DNA of 64,000 nt from Paenibacillus sp. OVF10 (GTDB lineage Bacteria; Bacillota; Bacilli; Paenibacillales; Paenibacillaceae), in NCBI GenBank assembly GCA_022836915.1, contig CP094668.1:558001-622000 (forward strand), read 5' to 3'. The position numbers and the translations under genes were made by a program. Positions 1 through 10,207 of this stretch are shown in pieces. How positions within the stretch are numbered: the stretch's first letter is position 1; the number at the start of each line of letters is the position of its first letter. The notes beneath the pieces were generated by a model that saw nothing but the letters and a program-made list of their open reading frames with translations, was not told where the DNA came from and did not search any database.

Positions 1-371
1 ACCATACTAATGGGTTCACGAATCTTCTCCTTCTTAGATGCTACAATGACAACGTGGTTGTTCATGATTCTAAGTGATACGTATATAAAACTTCAATAAA
101 CACCTATACAATACTGCTGCGCCAAACTTATTGGTTAATTTAACCATATCTTATCACACCACCATAAGGGTGAGTAGCCCATACACTGGAAGTCCGACCA
201 ACCTCTGATCGAAATGCTGATCTATTTCTGATGATTAATGAATGCTTTTGAAGGTTTGGAGTACAAAACAGGAGAGTACATCATCTGCTCGGGAGGTATT
301 AGACATCATCAAGTAATTCATATTGAGCCATCCGGCTATCGGACGGCCCTTATATCATTCGGTTACTGCAT
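1..371. other. No confident gene; possible coding remnant at 238-375 (+)
   Basis: No convincing gene is visible in this stretch. An ATG at 238 opens a 45-codon plus-strand frame ending at 375 whose translation looks protein-like (it contains GEYIICSGG and HIEPSGYRTALISFG). There is no clear ribosome binding site. Another frame just upstream (IHWKSDQPLIEMLIYF) also looks coding, so this may be the broken end of a gene. A short imperfect hairpin at 327-347 has no U-run, so I do not call it a terminator. Confidence 0.25.
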
Positions 372-1123
372 TTAGAGGAGGTTGTCCGTGAATAGATCGG
401 GGTTATCCTTCAGCATTTCCGTAATTACCTCTGCTGTCTTAGTCGCATCACACACTCTAACAACCGCATCACCGAGCTTTCCTTTACGCATCGCACCTTC
501 GCGAACCAATACCTCGTCTACTTTCCAGAAATGCTCTGACCATGGCAACCCACAATGCCTGCGGGATGGTACTGAAATCTGGCTTCCATCTGGTAAAACC
601 GTATAAAGCATCTCATGCTCGTCCGTCATTCTGCCAGGGATGTCCACCCACTCTTCGACCCCATGGATAAATGTATTCCGCTTCAAGTCAACGCCTACTA
701 ACAAGATCGTCGCTTTTCGATCGAGCAGTTTCCCCATGCTGAGCCTCTCGCACACGGTGTATCAAAGAGATGATCGTCCTTCGTAAATGCCTCTGCGTCC
801 CTTCCCAGTGCCGCTACCGAGTGTGTAGGGTGCCACGAACGAACCACGCCCGGACGTTTACGGAATAGTTCAGGAAGAATACCCACACAACAGGAAGAAG
901 TTTCCACGTGGAACACTGGGTTATCCGCATTAATGGTAGACCACGTATGAGTGGGAAGCACCAACAATCCCTCTTTCATATAGTCGCTAAAGGCATCCAA
1001 CACCGTGTCTGCTCCACCGTCAACCTCGCCAATACTTTTCATTGAAGAGTGAATGAGCAATGTGCCTTGCCTATCCATACCAAGCTGCTCAAGTTGCTGC
1101 ATCAAGCTTTCTTTTGTATACAT
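372..1123 (-). pseudogene. AAC(3)-family aminoglycoside N-acetyltransferase, frame-broken
   Basis: Acetyl-CoA-dependent N-acetyltransferase of the AAC(3)/YokD family, which acetylates the 3-amino group of aminoglycosides or related amines in the cytoplasm. The N-terminal half (from 1123) shows TLLIHSSMKSIGEVDGGAD, HPTHSVAALG and DTPCARGSAWG. The C-terminal half shows KLLDRKATILLVGVD and HCGLPWSEHFW. The halves lie in different frames and join cleanly as ARGSAWGKLLDR if one base is restored in the C4 run at 732-735 (G4 on the coding strand). The reconstructed protein is about 250 residues, the normal family length. The ATG start follows AAGGAGGAAAGAC, an excellent ribosome binding site. Substrate cannot be told from sequence; many chromosomal members confer no resistance. 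Confidence 0.8.
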
Positions 1124-1212
1124 GTCTTTCCTCCTTCATTTCTTATCCCTTTTCGATGAAAAAGCAAATCCTTGCTCAGCTTCACATCATGCTTCTCAGC
1201 ATAACAAACAAA

Positions 1213-1235
1213 GGGCCGAGGGTTAACCCCCGGCC
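1213..1235 (-). terminator. Intrinsic terminator after araA
   Basis: On the minus strand a GC-rich stem (GGCCGGGGG with an ACCCTCGGCC partner) is followed by CTTTGTTTG. It lies about 50 bases past the araA stop and would end the araBDA transcript. Confidence 0.6.
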
Positions 1236-1283
1236 ACAGAGAAAGAATTTGTATGAGTTCAGGCAGTAACTACCACTCAACTT

Positions 1284-2702
1284 TTACTTAATAATAACGT
1301 ACTCCAGATTCACCAGCTTCGCATACGTCACGATCTGATCTGTCGTCAGGTTCAAGGATACAACTGTATGGTGACCACCACCATTTTCGATCCATGCTTT
1401 TACCCCGTCCTGGAAGTTTGGCTTCACGCTCCACAGAACACGTGCTACCGGCAGATTAGGTGCTGGAACGGTTGGCTCGAATGCAGATACTTCATTGATC
1501 AACAGTTTGTAGTGGGTACCGAAGTCTGCCATGGACACCACGACACCTTCGCCTGCTTTGCCATCGAATACGAGACGTGCCGGATCTTCACGATCGCCAA
1601 TACCCAGTGGGGACACGATGATTCTTGGTTTCGTGCTGGCAAGTGTCGGATCTACTTCAAGCATGTGAGATTGCAGGATCGCTTCCTGTCCAGTAGCCAT
1701 CTCGTATGTGTAGTCTTCCATGAAGCCTGTGTTCTCGTTATGGGCCATGATTTTCAACAGGCGATCCAGCGCAGCTGTTTTCCAGTCACCCTCACCGGCA
1801 AATCCGTACCCTTGACCCATCAGGCGTTGCACGGCCAGACCCGGAAGTTGTTTCATACCATGCAGATCTTCGAAGTTTGTAGTGAAGGCACTGTAACCAC
1901 CTTCGTCCAGGAAACGTTTGATCGCAATCTCATAACTCGCTTGCACACGTACACTGGCTTCCCAAGCTTCTTTGCTGTTCGTACCATAATCGAATTCGTA
2001 GAGGTCTCCGTACTGAGCGATCAGATCATCGATTTCCTGCTCTGTTACGGCGTTCACGTATTGCACGAGGTCGCCGATGCCGAAGTAATCAACCGTCCAT
2101 CCAAATTGGATCTGTGCTTCCACTTTATCACCTTCGGTTACGCCCACGTTGCGCATGTTATCACCGAAGCGCGCTACTTTGATGTTAAAGCTCTCATTAT
2201 AAGCTACCGCTACGTCCATCCAGTCTGCAACCTGCTGTTGAACTTCTGGGCGCTCCCAGTAGCCAACAACGATTTTATTTTGTTTTCTCAGACGGGCATT
2301 GATGAAGCCATATTCGCGGTCACCATGTGCCGCTTGGTTTAAGTTCATGAAGTCCATGTCGATGGTTGCCCATGGAATGCTTTCGTTAAATTGGGTTGCC
2401 AAGTGCAGCAAAGGTTTTTGCAGCAATTTTGTACCACGAATCCACATTTTCGCCGGGGAGAATGTATGCATCCATGTGATCACACCTGCTACTTCGTCGC
2501 GGTAGTTGACTTCCTTCATCGTGCTCGTGATTTTATCTGCGCTTACCGCCAGATCCTGCAATACGAGTGGGTAAGGCAGTACGCCGCTTGCGTTAAGGGC
2601 ATCTGTAATTTTCTGTGCGTTGGCCTTTACTTCGCCCAGTGCTTCTTCTCCGTACAAGTGCTGTGAACCGACGACAAACCAGAATTCTTTTGCTGCTGAC
2701 AT
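1284..2702 (-). CDS. araA: L-arabinose isomerase
   Basis: Converts L-arabinose to L-ribulose, the first step of arabinose catabolism in the cytoplasm; a Mn-dependent homohexamer in characterised relatives. The 472-residue length is normal for the family. The start [16 protein letters not shown] and the four expected metal-binding positions are visible (AGEGDWK, GFMEDYT, LQSHMLE and GGGHHTV). The ATG at 2702 follows GAGGATGATTAT. It is the last gene of the araB-araD-araA transcript and is separated from araD by about 270 bases containing a dispersed repeat. The frame is intact, so function is expected. Confidence 0.97.
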   Translation of the reverse strand: MSAAKEFWFVVGSQHLYGEEALGEVKANAQKITDALNASGVLPYPLVLQDLAVSADKITSTMKEVNYRDEVAGVITWMHTFSPAKMWIRGTKLLQKPLLHLATQFNESIPWATIDMDFMNLNQAAHGDREYGFINARLRKQNKIVVGYWERPEVQQQVADWMDVAVAYNESFNIKVARFGDNMRNVGVTEGDKVEAQIQFGWTVDYFGIGDLVQYVNAVTEQEIDDLIAQYGDLYEFDYGTNSKEAWEASVRVQASYEIAIKRFLDEGGYSAFTTNFEDLHGMKQLPGLAVQRLMGQGYGFAGEGDWKTAALDRLLKIMAHNENTGFMEDYTYEMATGQEAILQSHMLEVDPTLASTKPRIIVSPLGIGDREDPARLVFDGKAGEGVVVSMADFGTHYKLLINEVSAFEPTVPAPNLPVARVLWSVKPNFQDGVKAWIENGGGHHTVVSLNLTTDQIVTYAKLVNLEYVIIK

Positions 2703-2775
2703 ATAATCATCCTCATTTCATTATTTTATAGTTGAACTAATGGGTTTACACTAGCACACTGCGCAGCCAGAATAA

Positions 2776-2893
2776 TCTTTCGATCGCTGGTTATCCCCGG
2801 ATTTTTTGATTCCCTTTTTGCAAAGGGAAAATCCTGTGATAAAGGCGAACGCTCCGCTTCTCCAGCTTTCTTCTGTCTTCTCCGTTATCGTGT
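2776..2893. repeat. Dispersed intergenic repeat, copy A
   Basis: This segment shares ordered blocks with 52677-52834 and 55134-55290: CGATCGCTG(G)TTATCCCC, TTGATTCCCTTTT followed by an AAGGGA stem, TGATAAAGGCGAA, CCGCTTCTCCAGCTTT and CTCCGTTATCGTGT. It lacks the internal GCTTTCTTTCAGAAAGC hairpin of the other copies. It sits inside the ara operon between araD and araA. It has no ORF and looks like a small palindromic repeat or MITE-like element. Confidence 0.75.
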
Positions 2894-2974
2894 AAAAAGT
2901 ATAGTTGAACAAATCATTCCCACACTAAACCACTTGGAAGCCAGAACACGCTTCCAGTCACTGTTATAACCTAA

Positions 2975-3668
2975 TTACTTCTGTCCGTAATACGCGTCTT
3001 TTCCGTGTTTTCGCAGATAGTGTTTATCCAAAATGCCTTGTGGTAGTTCCTTCGCGAAGTTATTTAACTGCCGCGCGTACAGGTTCATTTTGCACACTTC
3101 CTCCAGCACGACACTGTTCACCACCGCAGACTTGGCATCTTTCCCCCACGTAAACGGTGCGTGACCATGGAGCAATACTGCCGGAACAGCCATAACATCA
3201 ATTCCACGCTGCTCAAACGTTTCAATAATGACGCGTCCCGTCTCCGCTTCGTATCCTCGATCAACCTCGTCCTGATTCAGGAAACGTGCACAAGGCACCG
3301 CACCATAGAACGTGTCCGCATGTGTTGTTCCCATAACAGGTACGTCCAGTCCAGCTTGCGCCCAGATGGTCGCCCACGTAGAGTGTGTGCACAATGCCAC
3401 CAATCTCCGAGTAATGCTTATATAGTACGGCATGTGTTGCGGTATCCGAGGAAGGTCTCATCTCACCTTCCACCACGTTACCGTCCAGATCAACAACAAC
3501 CATGTCGCTTGCTTTCATCGTATCGTAGCTGACGCCACTTGGTTTGATGACGAACAGACCGCTTTCCCGATCGATTGCGCTGACGTTACCCCATGTGAAT
3601 TTCACAAGTCCATGCTTTGGCAGTTCCAGATTCGCCTGAAACACCTCTTCCTTCAGTTGTTCTAACAT
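2975..3668 (-). pseudogene. araD: L-ribulose-5-phosphate 4-epimerase, frame-broken
   Basis: Class II aldolase-type epimerase that turns L-ribulose 5-phosphate into D-xylulose 5-phosphate, linking arabinose to the pentose phosphate pathway. The first part (3668 to about 3390) has [17 protein letters not shown] and [10 protein letters not shown]. The second has [27 protein letters not shown] and VLLHGHAPFTWG. The frames join as GGIVHTHSTWAT if one CA unit (two bases) is restored in the TG/CA repeat at 3383-3389, which is the HTH zinc-binding motif itself. Reconstructed length is about 231 residues, normal for AraD. The ATG at 3668 follows GGAGGGAATAAC and lies one base from the araB stop. Confidence 0.88.
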
Positions 3669-3669
3669 G

Positions 3670-5286
3670 TTATTCCCTCCCGTTTTCTACCAGATGGTTT
3701 ACAGCTGCATGCTCAATCGCAAGTCCACTCCGGTAGCGTTCGATAAATGCTTCAAATCCTTTTACATCCGATGCATCCGGTGCCACTTCCACTCCCTCAA
3801 CATCGCTAAAGACCTTCTGCTCCAGGAACATATCCAGGCTCTCCTCTTGATCCTTGTTGATCATGTACGAGGCCAAAAGCGCCATGCCCCATGCGCCGCC
3901 TTCACCAGCGGTAGACATTACTGACACCGGTACGTTCATCGCAGCCGCTACAATCCGTTGTCCGACTACAGGAGTTTTAAATAGGCCACCGTGAGCCAAA
4001 ATACTATCAATGGCTACATTCTCTTCTTCCGTCAAAATGTCCATACCCAGCTTGAGTGCACCGAATGCACTGAACAGATGTGTCCGCATGAAGTTTGCCA
4101 GATTGAAGTTGCTTTCCGGGGAGCGGACGAACAATGGACGGCCTTTCTCAAGTCCCGTAATGTTCTCACCGGAGTAGTAACCGTAGCTGAGCAAGCCGCC
4201 ACCATCAGGGTCTGCCTCCAAAGCCTTGTTGAACAACACACTAAACAACTTACCGTTATCCACTTCATATCCCATCGCTTGAGAGAACTCACGGAACAAT
4301 CCTACCCATGCGTTGATATCACTGGAACAGTTGTTGGCATGCACCATCCCTACTGGACTGCCATCCGGCGTGGTGACCATATCGATCTCGGGATACACTT
4401 TGGACAATTCCTTCTCCAGTACGATCATCGCAAATACAGATGTGCCGACGGAGATGTTCCCCGTACGTTTTCTCACGCTATTCGTTGCCACCATACCCGT
4501 TCCGGCATCGCCTTCTGGCGGGCAGAGCGGAATGCCTGCTTGCAGATCTTGCGAAGGGTCGAGCAGTTTGGCTCCCGCTTCCGTCAATACACCTGCATTC
4601 TCACCAGCGAGATATACCTTGGGCAGAAGGTCCTCGACTTTCCACGGGTAACCTTTGCCTGTGATCTGTTCGTTGAACTGTTGAATCATGGATGGGTGGT
4701 AATTATGTGTAGACTCGTCAATTGGGAAAATGCCTGAAGCATCGCCGATCCCAATCGCCTTATTGCCCGTCAGCAACCAGTGGATGTAACCAGCCAAGGT
4801 TGTCAGGTGATCGATCCGTGGCACATGCGCCTCTTCGTTCAAAATCGCTTGATACAAGTGGGCGATGCTCCAACGTTCCGGAATATTGAACTGCAGAAGA
4901 TCCGTTAGCTCCCTTGCAGCTGCCCCCGTAGTGGCGTTACGCCAAGTGCGGAAAGGTACCAACAGTTCACCAGCGCTATCCAATGCGATATATCCATGCA
5001 TCATGGCCGAGAATCCGATAGAACCGACCGTTCGTAGCGTGACTCCGTATTTTTGTTCCACATCTTGCTTCATCTCACGATAAGCCGTTTGCAGACCTGT
5101 GATGATATCCTCCTGGTTGTACGTCCAATATCCATCTTTCAAGAGGTTCTCCCATTCATAACTGCCTGACGCGATGGTCTCAAAACGCTCGTCAATCAAC
5201 ACCGCCTTAATCCGCGTTGATCCAAATTCAATTCCGAGCGAAGTAGCGCCCTTGGTAATAGCTTCTTTCAAGTCCAGTTGACTCAT
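3670..5286 (-). CDS. araB: Ribulokinase of the FGGY family
   Basis: FGGY-family sugar kinase that phosphorylates L-ribulose with ATP; position as first gene of araB-araD-araA gives the substrate. The N-terminal phosphate loop [17 protein letters not shown] and the [19 protein letters not shown] and [14 protein letters not shown] segments are FGGY features. It is closer to the XylB-like ribulokinases of some Firmicutes than to classic AraB, so the name rests partly on context. The open frame runs back to 5412, but GAGAGGGG lies 6-8 bases before GTG at 5292 and close to ATG at 5286; I choose 5286 (538 residues). The extra upstream residues do not resemble the family. Confidence 0.85.
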   Translation of the reverse strand: MSQLDLKEAITKGATSLGIEFGSTRIKAVLIDERFETIASGSYEWENLLKDGYWTYNQEDIITGLQTAYREMKQDVEQKYGVTLRTVGSIGFSAMMHGYIALDSAGELLVPFRTWRNATTGAAARELTDLLQFNIPERWSIAHLYQAILNEEAHVPRIDHLTTLAGYIHWLLTGNKAIGIGDASGIFPIDESTHNYHPSMIQQFNEQITGKGYPWKVEDLLPKVYLAGENAGVLTEAGAKLLDPSQDLQAGIPLCPPEGDAGTGMVATNSVRKRTGNISVGTSVFAMIVLEKELSKVYPEIDMVTTPDGSPVGMVHANNCSSDINAWVGLFREFSQAMGYEVDNGKLFSVLFNKALEADPDGGGLLSYGYYSGENITGLEKGRPLFVRSPESNFNLANFMRTHLFSAFGALKLGMDILTEEENVAIDSILAHGGLFKTPVVGQRIVAAAMNVPVSVMSTAGEGGAWGMALLASYMINKDQEESLDMFLEQKVFSDVEGVEVAPDASDVKGFEAFIERYRSGLAIEHAAVNHLVENGRE

Positions 5287-5412
5287 AATCACGTGTATCC
5301 CCTCTCCGGTCGCGATTTCACACCCCAAAGGATGCATATATAAGGTGAAGCTTCTACTTATGGCAGTAACTGATAATGAATTTTGTATAATTGCTTCCTG
5401 TTGTGTTTTCAA

Positions 5413-5427
5413 AGAATGCGCTTTCCT
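5413..5427 (-). promoter_or_regulatory. Possible CcpA cre site in the araB leader
   Basis: On the minus strand AGGAAAGCGCATTCT matches the cre pattern WTGNAANCGNWNNCW at all but one position. It lies just downstream of the araB promoter, where a roadblock for carbon catabolite repression is common in Firmicutes sugar operons. Confidence 0.4.
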
Positions 5428-5441
5428 TTTCTGACAGCCTT

Positions 5442-5470
5442 AGTATATTTTTTGTACGTACATTTGTCAA
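5442..5470 (-). promoter_or_regulatory. araB promoter with AraR operator in the spacer
   Basis: On the minus strand TTGACA (5465-5470) and TATACT (5442-5447) are separated by exactly 17 bases. The spacer holds AATGTACGTACAAAAA around the palindrome GTACGTAC at 5454-5461, which matches the known Bacillus AraR operator (ATTTGTACGTACAAAT type). Bound AraR would cover the -35/-10 spacer and block araBDA until arabinose is present. Confidence 0.85.
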
Positions 5471-5652
5471 TAATATATAATAGTTATACTTACAAAGGAC
5501 ACATAATGTACTCTATTTGACCATTCAAAGGTCTTATATGGCTATAAAATGGCTATGCTGTAAGGTACACCTCCATCCATAAAGGCTGGATATGTACGGT
5601 TTATTTCGAAAAATGTTCGGTTTTATTTTCATCCTATCTGAATCATGCTAAA

Positions 5653-5670
5653 ATATGTACGTACAACTAT
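5653..5670 (+). promoter_or_regulatory. AraR operator upstream of araR
   Basis: ATATGTACGTACAACTAT repeats the GTACGTAC core (5657-5664) and lies right after a TAAAAT -10-like hexamer at 5649-5654, near the expected start of araR transcription. This indicates autoregulation. A half site (TATGTACGG) occurs near 5591-5599. Confidence 0.75.
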
Positions 5671-5696
5671 TTGGACAACAACATTGATATAGATGA

Positions 5697-6811
<1,115 letters not shown>

Positions 6812-6866
6812 TATTGTTGTGGGAGAGGCGTTAAGTTGTTACCGAACGTTTCTGTCCAACACACTT

Positions 6867-6906
6867 AAAGAAGGTCGTCAGAATATCTGCGGCCTTCTTT
6901 GTTTTT
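6867..6906 (+). terminator. Intrinsic terminator after araR
   Basis: AAAGAAGGTCG pairs with CGGCCTTCTTT and is followed by GTTTTTG. It lies about 55 bases past the araR stop. Confidence 0.85.
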
Positions 6907-6968
6907 GTTCACTATTAATGAGGGATTACTTCTTCTTACATATACATATACATCTTCTCTAATCGAAA

Positions 6969-7733
6969 CTACTTCGACTGATCCGCTTCTTCGCTTACCA
7001 AACTTACAACGACGCCTTTCTTGTCCAGGTTTTTCACAACCTGTTCTGCATGCTCATTCAACGGATTGTTCGCCAAATATACCTCTGTCAGATGCGGGAT
7101 GGTTTCGAGCACTGCAATATCCTTAATGAGGTTATCTTCTACATATAGATACTCCAAGGTTGGATGGTTCTTTAAAGGTGTCAGATCTTGAATTTTATTA
7201 TCATTCATAATAACCCATTCCAACTTTAACTTCTGAAGAGGACTTAGATCAGTCACCTGATTCCCACTGGCGAGTAGACTGGTTAGCTTACGCATATTTT
7301 TTAATGGAGCCAGGTTTTTGATTTTGTTATCGTCCATAACCAGATTTTGCAGATTAGTCAGACCTATAAGTGGCGAGATATCTGCAATCTGATTGCCTTC
7401 AACAGCTAAGAACGTCAATTTCTTTAACTTGTTAAGTGGTTTAATGTTTTTTATATTTTGACCAGGCAAGAATAAATCCGTCATATTAACGGCATGTTCA
7501 AGACCTTGCAGGTTGGAAATCTTACTTTTTGTTTCCATAGCATATAGGGATTTTAATTTTTTCAAATCGGCAGCCTTTATTTCCTTCTTAGCCGACATCT
7601 TCAAATCTGTCCGAATAACTTTGGCCAAGACCGGGTCCTTAATAAGCGACGACGCAGCCAAAACGCTCGTTGCTGGTAGTAATACAAAAACCAAACAAAG
7701 TACGATCAACTTTTTTATGAATTGATTATGCAT
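6969..7733 (-). CDS. Secreted leucine-rich-repeat protein (internalin-like repeats)
   Basis: Exported protein of 254 residues made of a signal peptide (FIKKLIVLCLVFVLLPATSVLA), a short cap and about seven 22-residue leucine-rich repeats of internalin type (LKKLTFLAVEGNQIADISPL, LTNLQNLVMDDNKIKNLAPL and similar). Such repeats are protein-binding solenoids; no cell-wall anchor or catalytic domain is seen, so it is either free or held non-covalently. The start at 7733 is fixed by GTAAGGAGATTCTAC just before ATGCATAATC; the longer frame to 7808 is not supported. It stands alone between araR and the iron-uptake operon. Ligand unknown. Confidence 0.8.
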   Translation of the reverse strand: MHNQFIKKLIVLCLVFVLLPATSVLAASSLIKDPVLAKVIRTDLKMSAKKEIKAADLKKLKSLYAMETKSKISNLQGLEHAVNMTDLFLPGQNIKNIKPLNKLKKLTFLAVEGNQIADISPLIGLTNLQNLVMDDNKIKNLAPLKNMRKLTSLLASGNQVTDLSPLQKLKLEWVIMNDNKIQDLTPLKNHPTLEYLYVEDNLIKDIAVLETIPHLTEVYLANNPLNEHAEQVVKNLDKKGVVVSLVSEEADQSK

Positions 7734-7926
7734 GTAGAATCTCCTTACATTATTTAATACTAGAAATATACCATGATCTGGAATGAAATACATGGATATT
7801 ATCTTCATCCGAATTTAATAGAACCCCTCCTGCTCTCATCCTATAACTGTTCCGTTAAGAACGGATAGTGGATTACGCTACCAAGGAATGTAACCCTAAT
7901 ATAATATGGGTGTTTACAATTTTTCA

Positions 7927-7980
7927 TTGACACTGCCTTTAATAAAAAGATATATTTATTGATGTTGATAATCATTATCA
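7927..7980 (+). promoter_or_regulatory. Promoter and Fur box of the siderophore-uptake operon
   Basis: TTGACA (7927-7932) is spaced 18 bases from TATATT (7951-7956). TGATAATCATTATCA at 7966-7980 is a perfect 7-1-7 Fur box around the expected transcription start. Iron-loaded Fur would block transcription, so the operon should be induced by iron limitation. Confidence 0.9.
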
Positions 7981-8091
7981 TATATATAAAACGTTTTATA
8001 TATCTATTTTTATGCATCTCAATGGATGTAATTGATCAATCAGGATGTTAAGCACTACCAAATATATTTTAGATTCAGGAAGGGGAAACAC

Positions 8092-9174
8092 ATGAATACA
8101 AAGAGAAAGTTTCCATTAACGGCTTTACTGATTTCACTGGTCTTTATCCTGGCATTGGTAGGTTGTGGCAACCAAACAGCTGACCCAGCTGCAACTCCTG
8201 CTGCAAGTGATTCGGCAGCTCCAGCTACAGAAACACCAGCCGCTACAGATGAGAATGCCGGATACCCAATTACAATCAAGCATGCTTTGGGCGAAACGGT
8301 TATTGAGAAAAAACCTGAGCGTGTAGCTACAGTACAATGGGCCAACCAAGATGTCGTTCTCGCGCTTGGACAAGTTCCTGTAGGCTTCTCTGCAGCTAAC
8401 TTTGGTGTTCAGGATGACAGCGGACTGTTGCCTTGGACAGCTAAGAAACTCGATGAACTCGGTGTAACCGACCCGAACGTTTTCCAAGATACAGACGGAC
8501 TTGATTTTGAAGCCATTTCAGATTCCAATCCGGATGTCATTCTTGCAGCATACTCCGGTATCACTCAGGAAGACTACGATCTTCTTAGTGAAATTGCTCC
8601 GGTTGTAGCTTACCCAACGGCTCCATGGGCAACAACATGGCGCGAGCAGGTTACTTTTAATGCCAAGGGTATGGGTATGGAAGCAGAAGGCGAGCAACTG
8701 ATCAAAGATACGGAGGCCATGGTTAACGAGAAATTAGCCGCATATCCTCAGATCAAAGACAAAAAAGTGGTTTGGGTTAACTTCTCTGCTGAAGACATGT
8801 CCAAACTTCATATTTATACACCTGTCGATTCTCGTGTATCTTTCCTGGGTGAGCTAGGTTTGGTTGTCCCAGATAGTATCACTAGCCAAATTACAGACCC
8901 TAATAGCTACTCCCTGAGCTTAAGTGCTGAGAATGCTGAAGCACTTAATGATGCGGATATCCTCGTTGGATACGGAGATGCTGAGTTGCTGAAAGCTATT
9001 CAGGCTGATCCTTTGCTGGGTAAAATCCCTGCGGTTAAACGTGGTTCTGTAGCGTTCATTGAAGCAGATACACCATTGGTTGCTGCTGGAACGCCAAACC
9101 CACTTTCCATCTCTTATACTATTGATGATTACCTGAAATTAATTAGTGGAGCCATCGATAAAATCAATGAATAG
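8092..9174 (+). CDS. Ferric-siderophore-binding lipoprotein
   Basis: Extracellular solute-binding component of an iron-siderophore ABC importer (FecB/FepB family, 360 residues). It has a lipoprotein signal with lipobox ALVGC, an Ala/Thr/Pro-rich linker, then YPITIKHALGETVIEKKPERV, the usual start of the ferric-siderophore fold, and later VILAAYSGITQEDY and VAAGTPNPLSI. The ATG at 8092 follows AGGAAGGGGAAACAC; the frame back to 8032 has no such site. First gene of a four-gene operon behind a Fur box. The nearest characterised type is the hydroxamate/citrate-hydroxamate group (YfiY-like), but the ligand cannot be fixed from sequence. Confidence 0.92.
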   Translation: MNTKRKFPLTALLISLVFILALVGCGNQTADPAATPAASDSAAPATETPAATDENAGYPITIKHALGETVIEKKPERVATVQWANQDVVLALGQVPVGFSAANFGVQDDSGLLPWTAKKLDELGVTDPNVFQDTDGLDFEAISDSNPDVILAAYSGITQEDYDLLSEIAPVVAYPTAPWATTWREQVTFNAKGMGMEAEGEQLIKDTEAMVNEKLAAYPQIKDKKVVWVNFSAEDMSKLHIYTPVDSRVSFLGELGLVVPDSITSQITDPNSYSLSLSAENAEALNDADILVGYGDAELLKAIQADPLLGKIPAVKRGSVAFIEADTPLVAAGTPNPLSISYTIDDYLKLISGAIDKINE

Positions 9175-10207
9175 TACATCGCTTTCGAACGATAATCGAA
9201 TACGAGCACATGTCCCCAAGAAATTCATCTTGGTGTTAGTCATTTGTTTTATCCTGCTCGGTGCAACTCTGATTGCCTCACTGGTCTTTGGCTCTAGACC
9301 CGTGAGGTTTCATGAGTTAATCGACGGATTATTTCACCCGGAAGTAGACTCTTATGGGGCAAACATCGTGCGCAAACGAATCTCCCGAACAGTCTTCAGC
9401 TTGTTATGCGGGGTAGCACTCGGCGTATCAGGAGCACTTATGCAAGCCGTTACCCGGAATCCACTTGCCGACCCTAGTATATTGGGCGTCAACACAGGGG
9501 CATCCCTGTTTGTAGTGATCGGTATTGCCTTCCTGAACATCAGCAGCGCCAATCAATATATCTGGCTGGCACTGGCCGGAGCTGCAATAACGGCTGTGTT
9601 CGTATTCGGAATCGGCTCAATGGGGCGTGGCGGAGCCACGCCCATTAAGCTTGTTTTGGCCGGAGCGGCCATTAGCGCCGCGCTCTCCTCACTCGTCACC
9701 GCCATTATGATCCCTCGTTCGTATGTCATGGACCAGTTCAGGTTCTGGCAAGTGGGCAGCGTAGGATCGGCAACTTGGAGTGGAATCAGTACGTTTATAC
9801 CATTCCTAGTCATCGGCGTACTCATTGCGTTTCTTACGGCTCCGGCACTGAATGCCCTGGCTCTGGGTGACGATGTTGCAACAGGACTCGGTGTTCGCAC
9901 AGGAACACTTCGATTCATTGCGGCTCTTGCAGGGGTTCTATTGTGTGGTGCAGCGACTGCACTAGCTGGACCGATTGGTTTCATCGGATTGTTATCCACC
10001 CACGTCATACGCCTAATACTAGGCCCTGACTTACGTTTTGTCATACCAATGTCAGCCATAGCTGGAGCGATCATTCTAACGATATCGGATGTCGGCGGCA
10101 GACTCATCAGCAATCCTGGAGAGCTTGAAGTCGGCGTTGTTACTGCATTTATAGGTGCTCCAATATTAATCATCCTTGCGATGCGATCGAAAGTGCGTTC
10201 ATTATGA
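9167..10207 (+). CDS. FecCD-type iron-siderophore permease, first subunit
   Basis: Polytopic membrane permease (about 346 residues from the ATG at 9167) of the FecCD/BtuC family, with about ten membrane segments. Family signatures are clear: GALMQAVTRNPLADPSILGV (coupling region), LAGAAISAALSSLVT, ALGDDVATGLGV and GPIGFIGLLSTHVIRL. The start ATG at 9167 overlaps the stop of the binding-protein gene (ATGAATAG), so the two are translationally coupled; a GTG at 9146 is possible but less likely. It pairs with the next gene to form a heterodimeric channel. Confidence 0.93.
   Translation: MNSTSLSNDNRIRAHVPKKFILVLVICFILLGATLIASLVFGSRPVRFHELIDGLFHPEVDSYGANIVRKRISRTVFSLLCGVALGVSGALMQAVTRNPLADPSILGVNTGASLFVVIGIAFLNISSANQYIWLALAGAAITAVFVFGIGSMGRGGATPIKLVLAGAAISAALSSLVTAIMIPRSYVMDQFRFWQVGSVGSATWSGISTFIPFLVIGVLIAFLTAPALNALALGDDVATGLGVRTGTLRFIAALAGVLLCGAATALAGPIGFIGLLSTHVIRLILGPDLRFVIPMSAIAGAIILTISDVGGRLISNPGELEVGVVTAFIGAPILIILAMRSKVRSL

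Noticed and set aside
327..347. Hairpin after the AAC(3) gene as a terminator
   Set aside because: The stem is short with a mismatch and neither strand has a U-run.
1368..2342. Long plus-strand frame (324 codons) opposite araA
   Set aside because: It is the antisense shadow of a well-conserved gene; composition is Cys/His-rich and has no ribosome binding site.
3991..4737. 248-codon plus-strand frame opposite araB
   Set aside because: Antisense shadow; no motif, no start signal.
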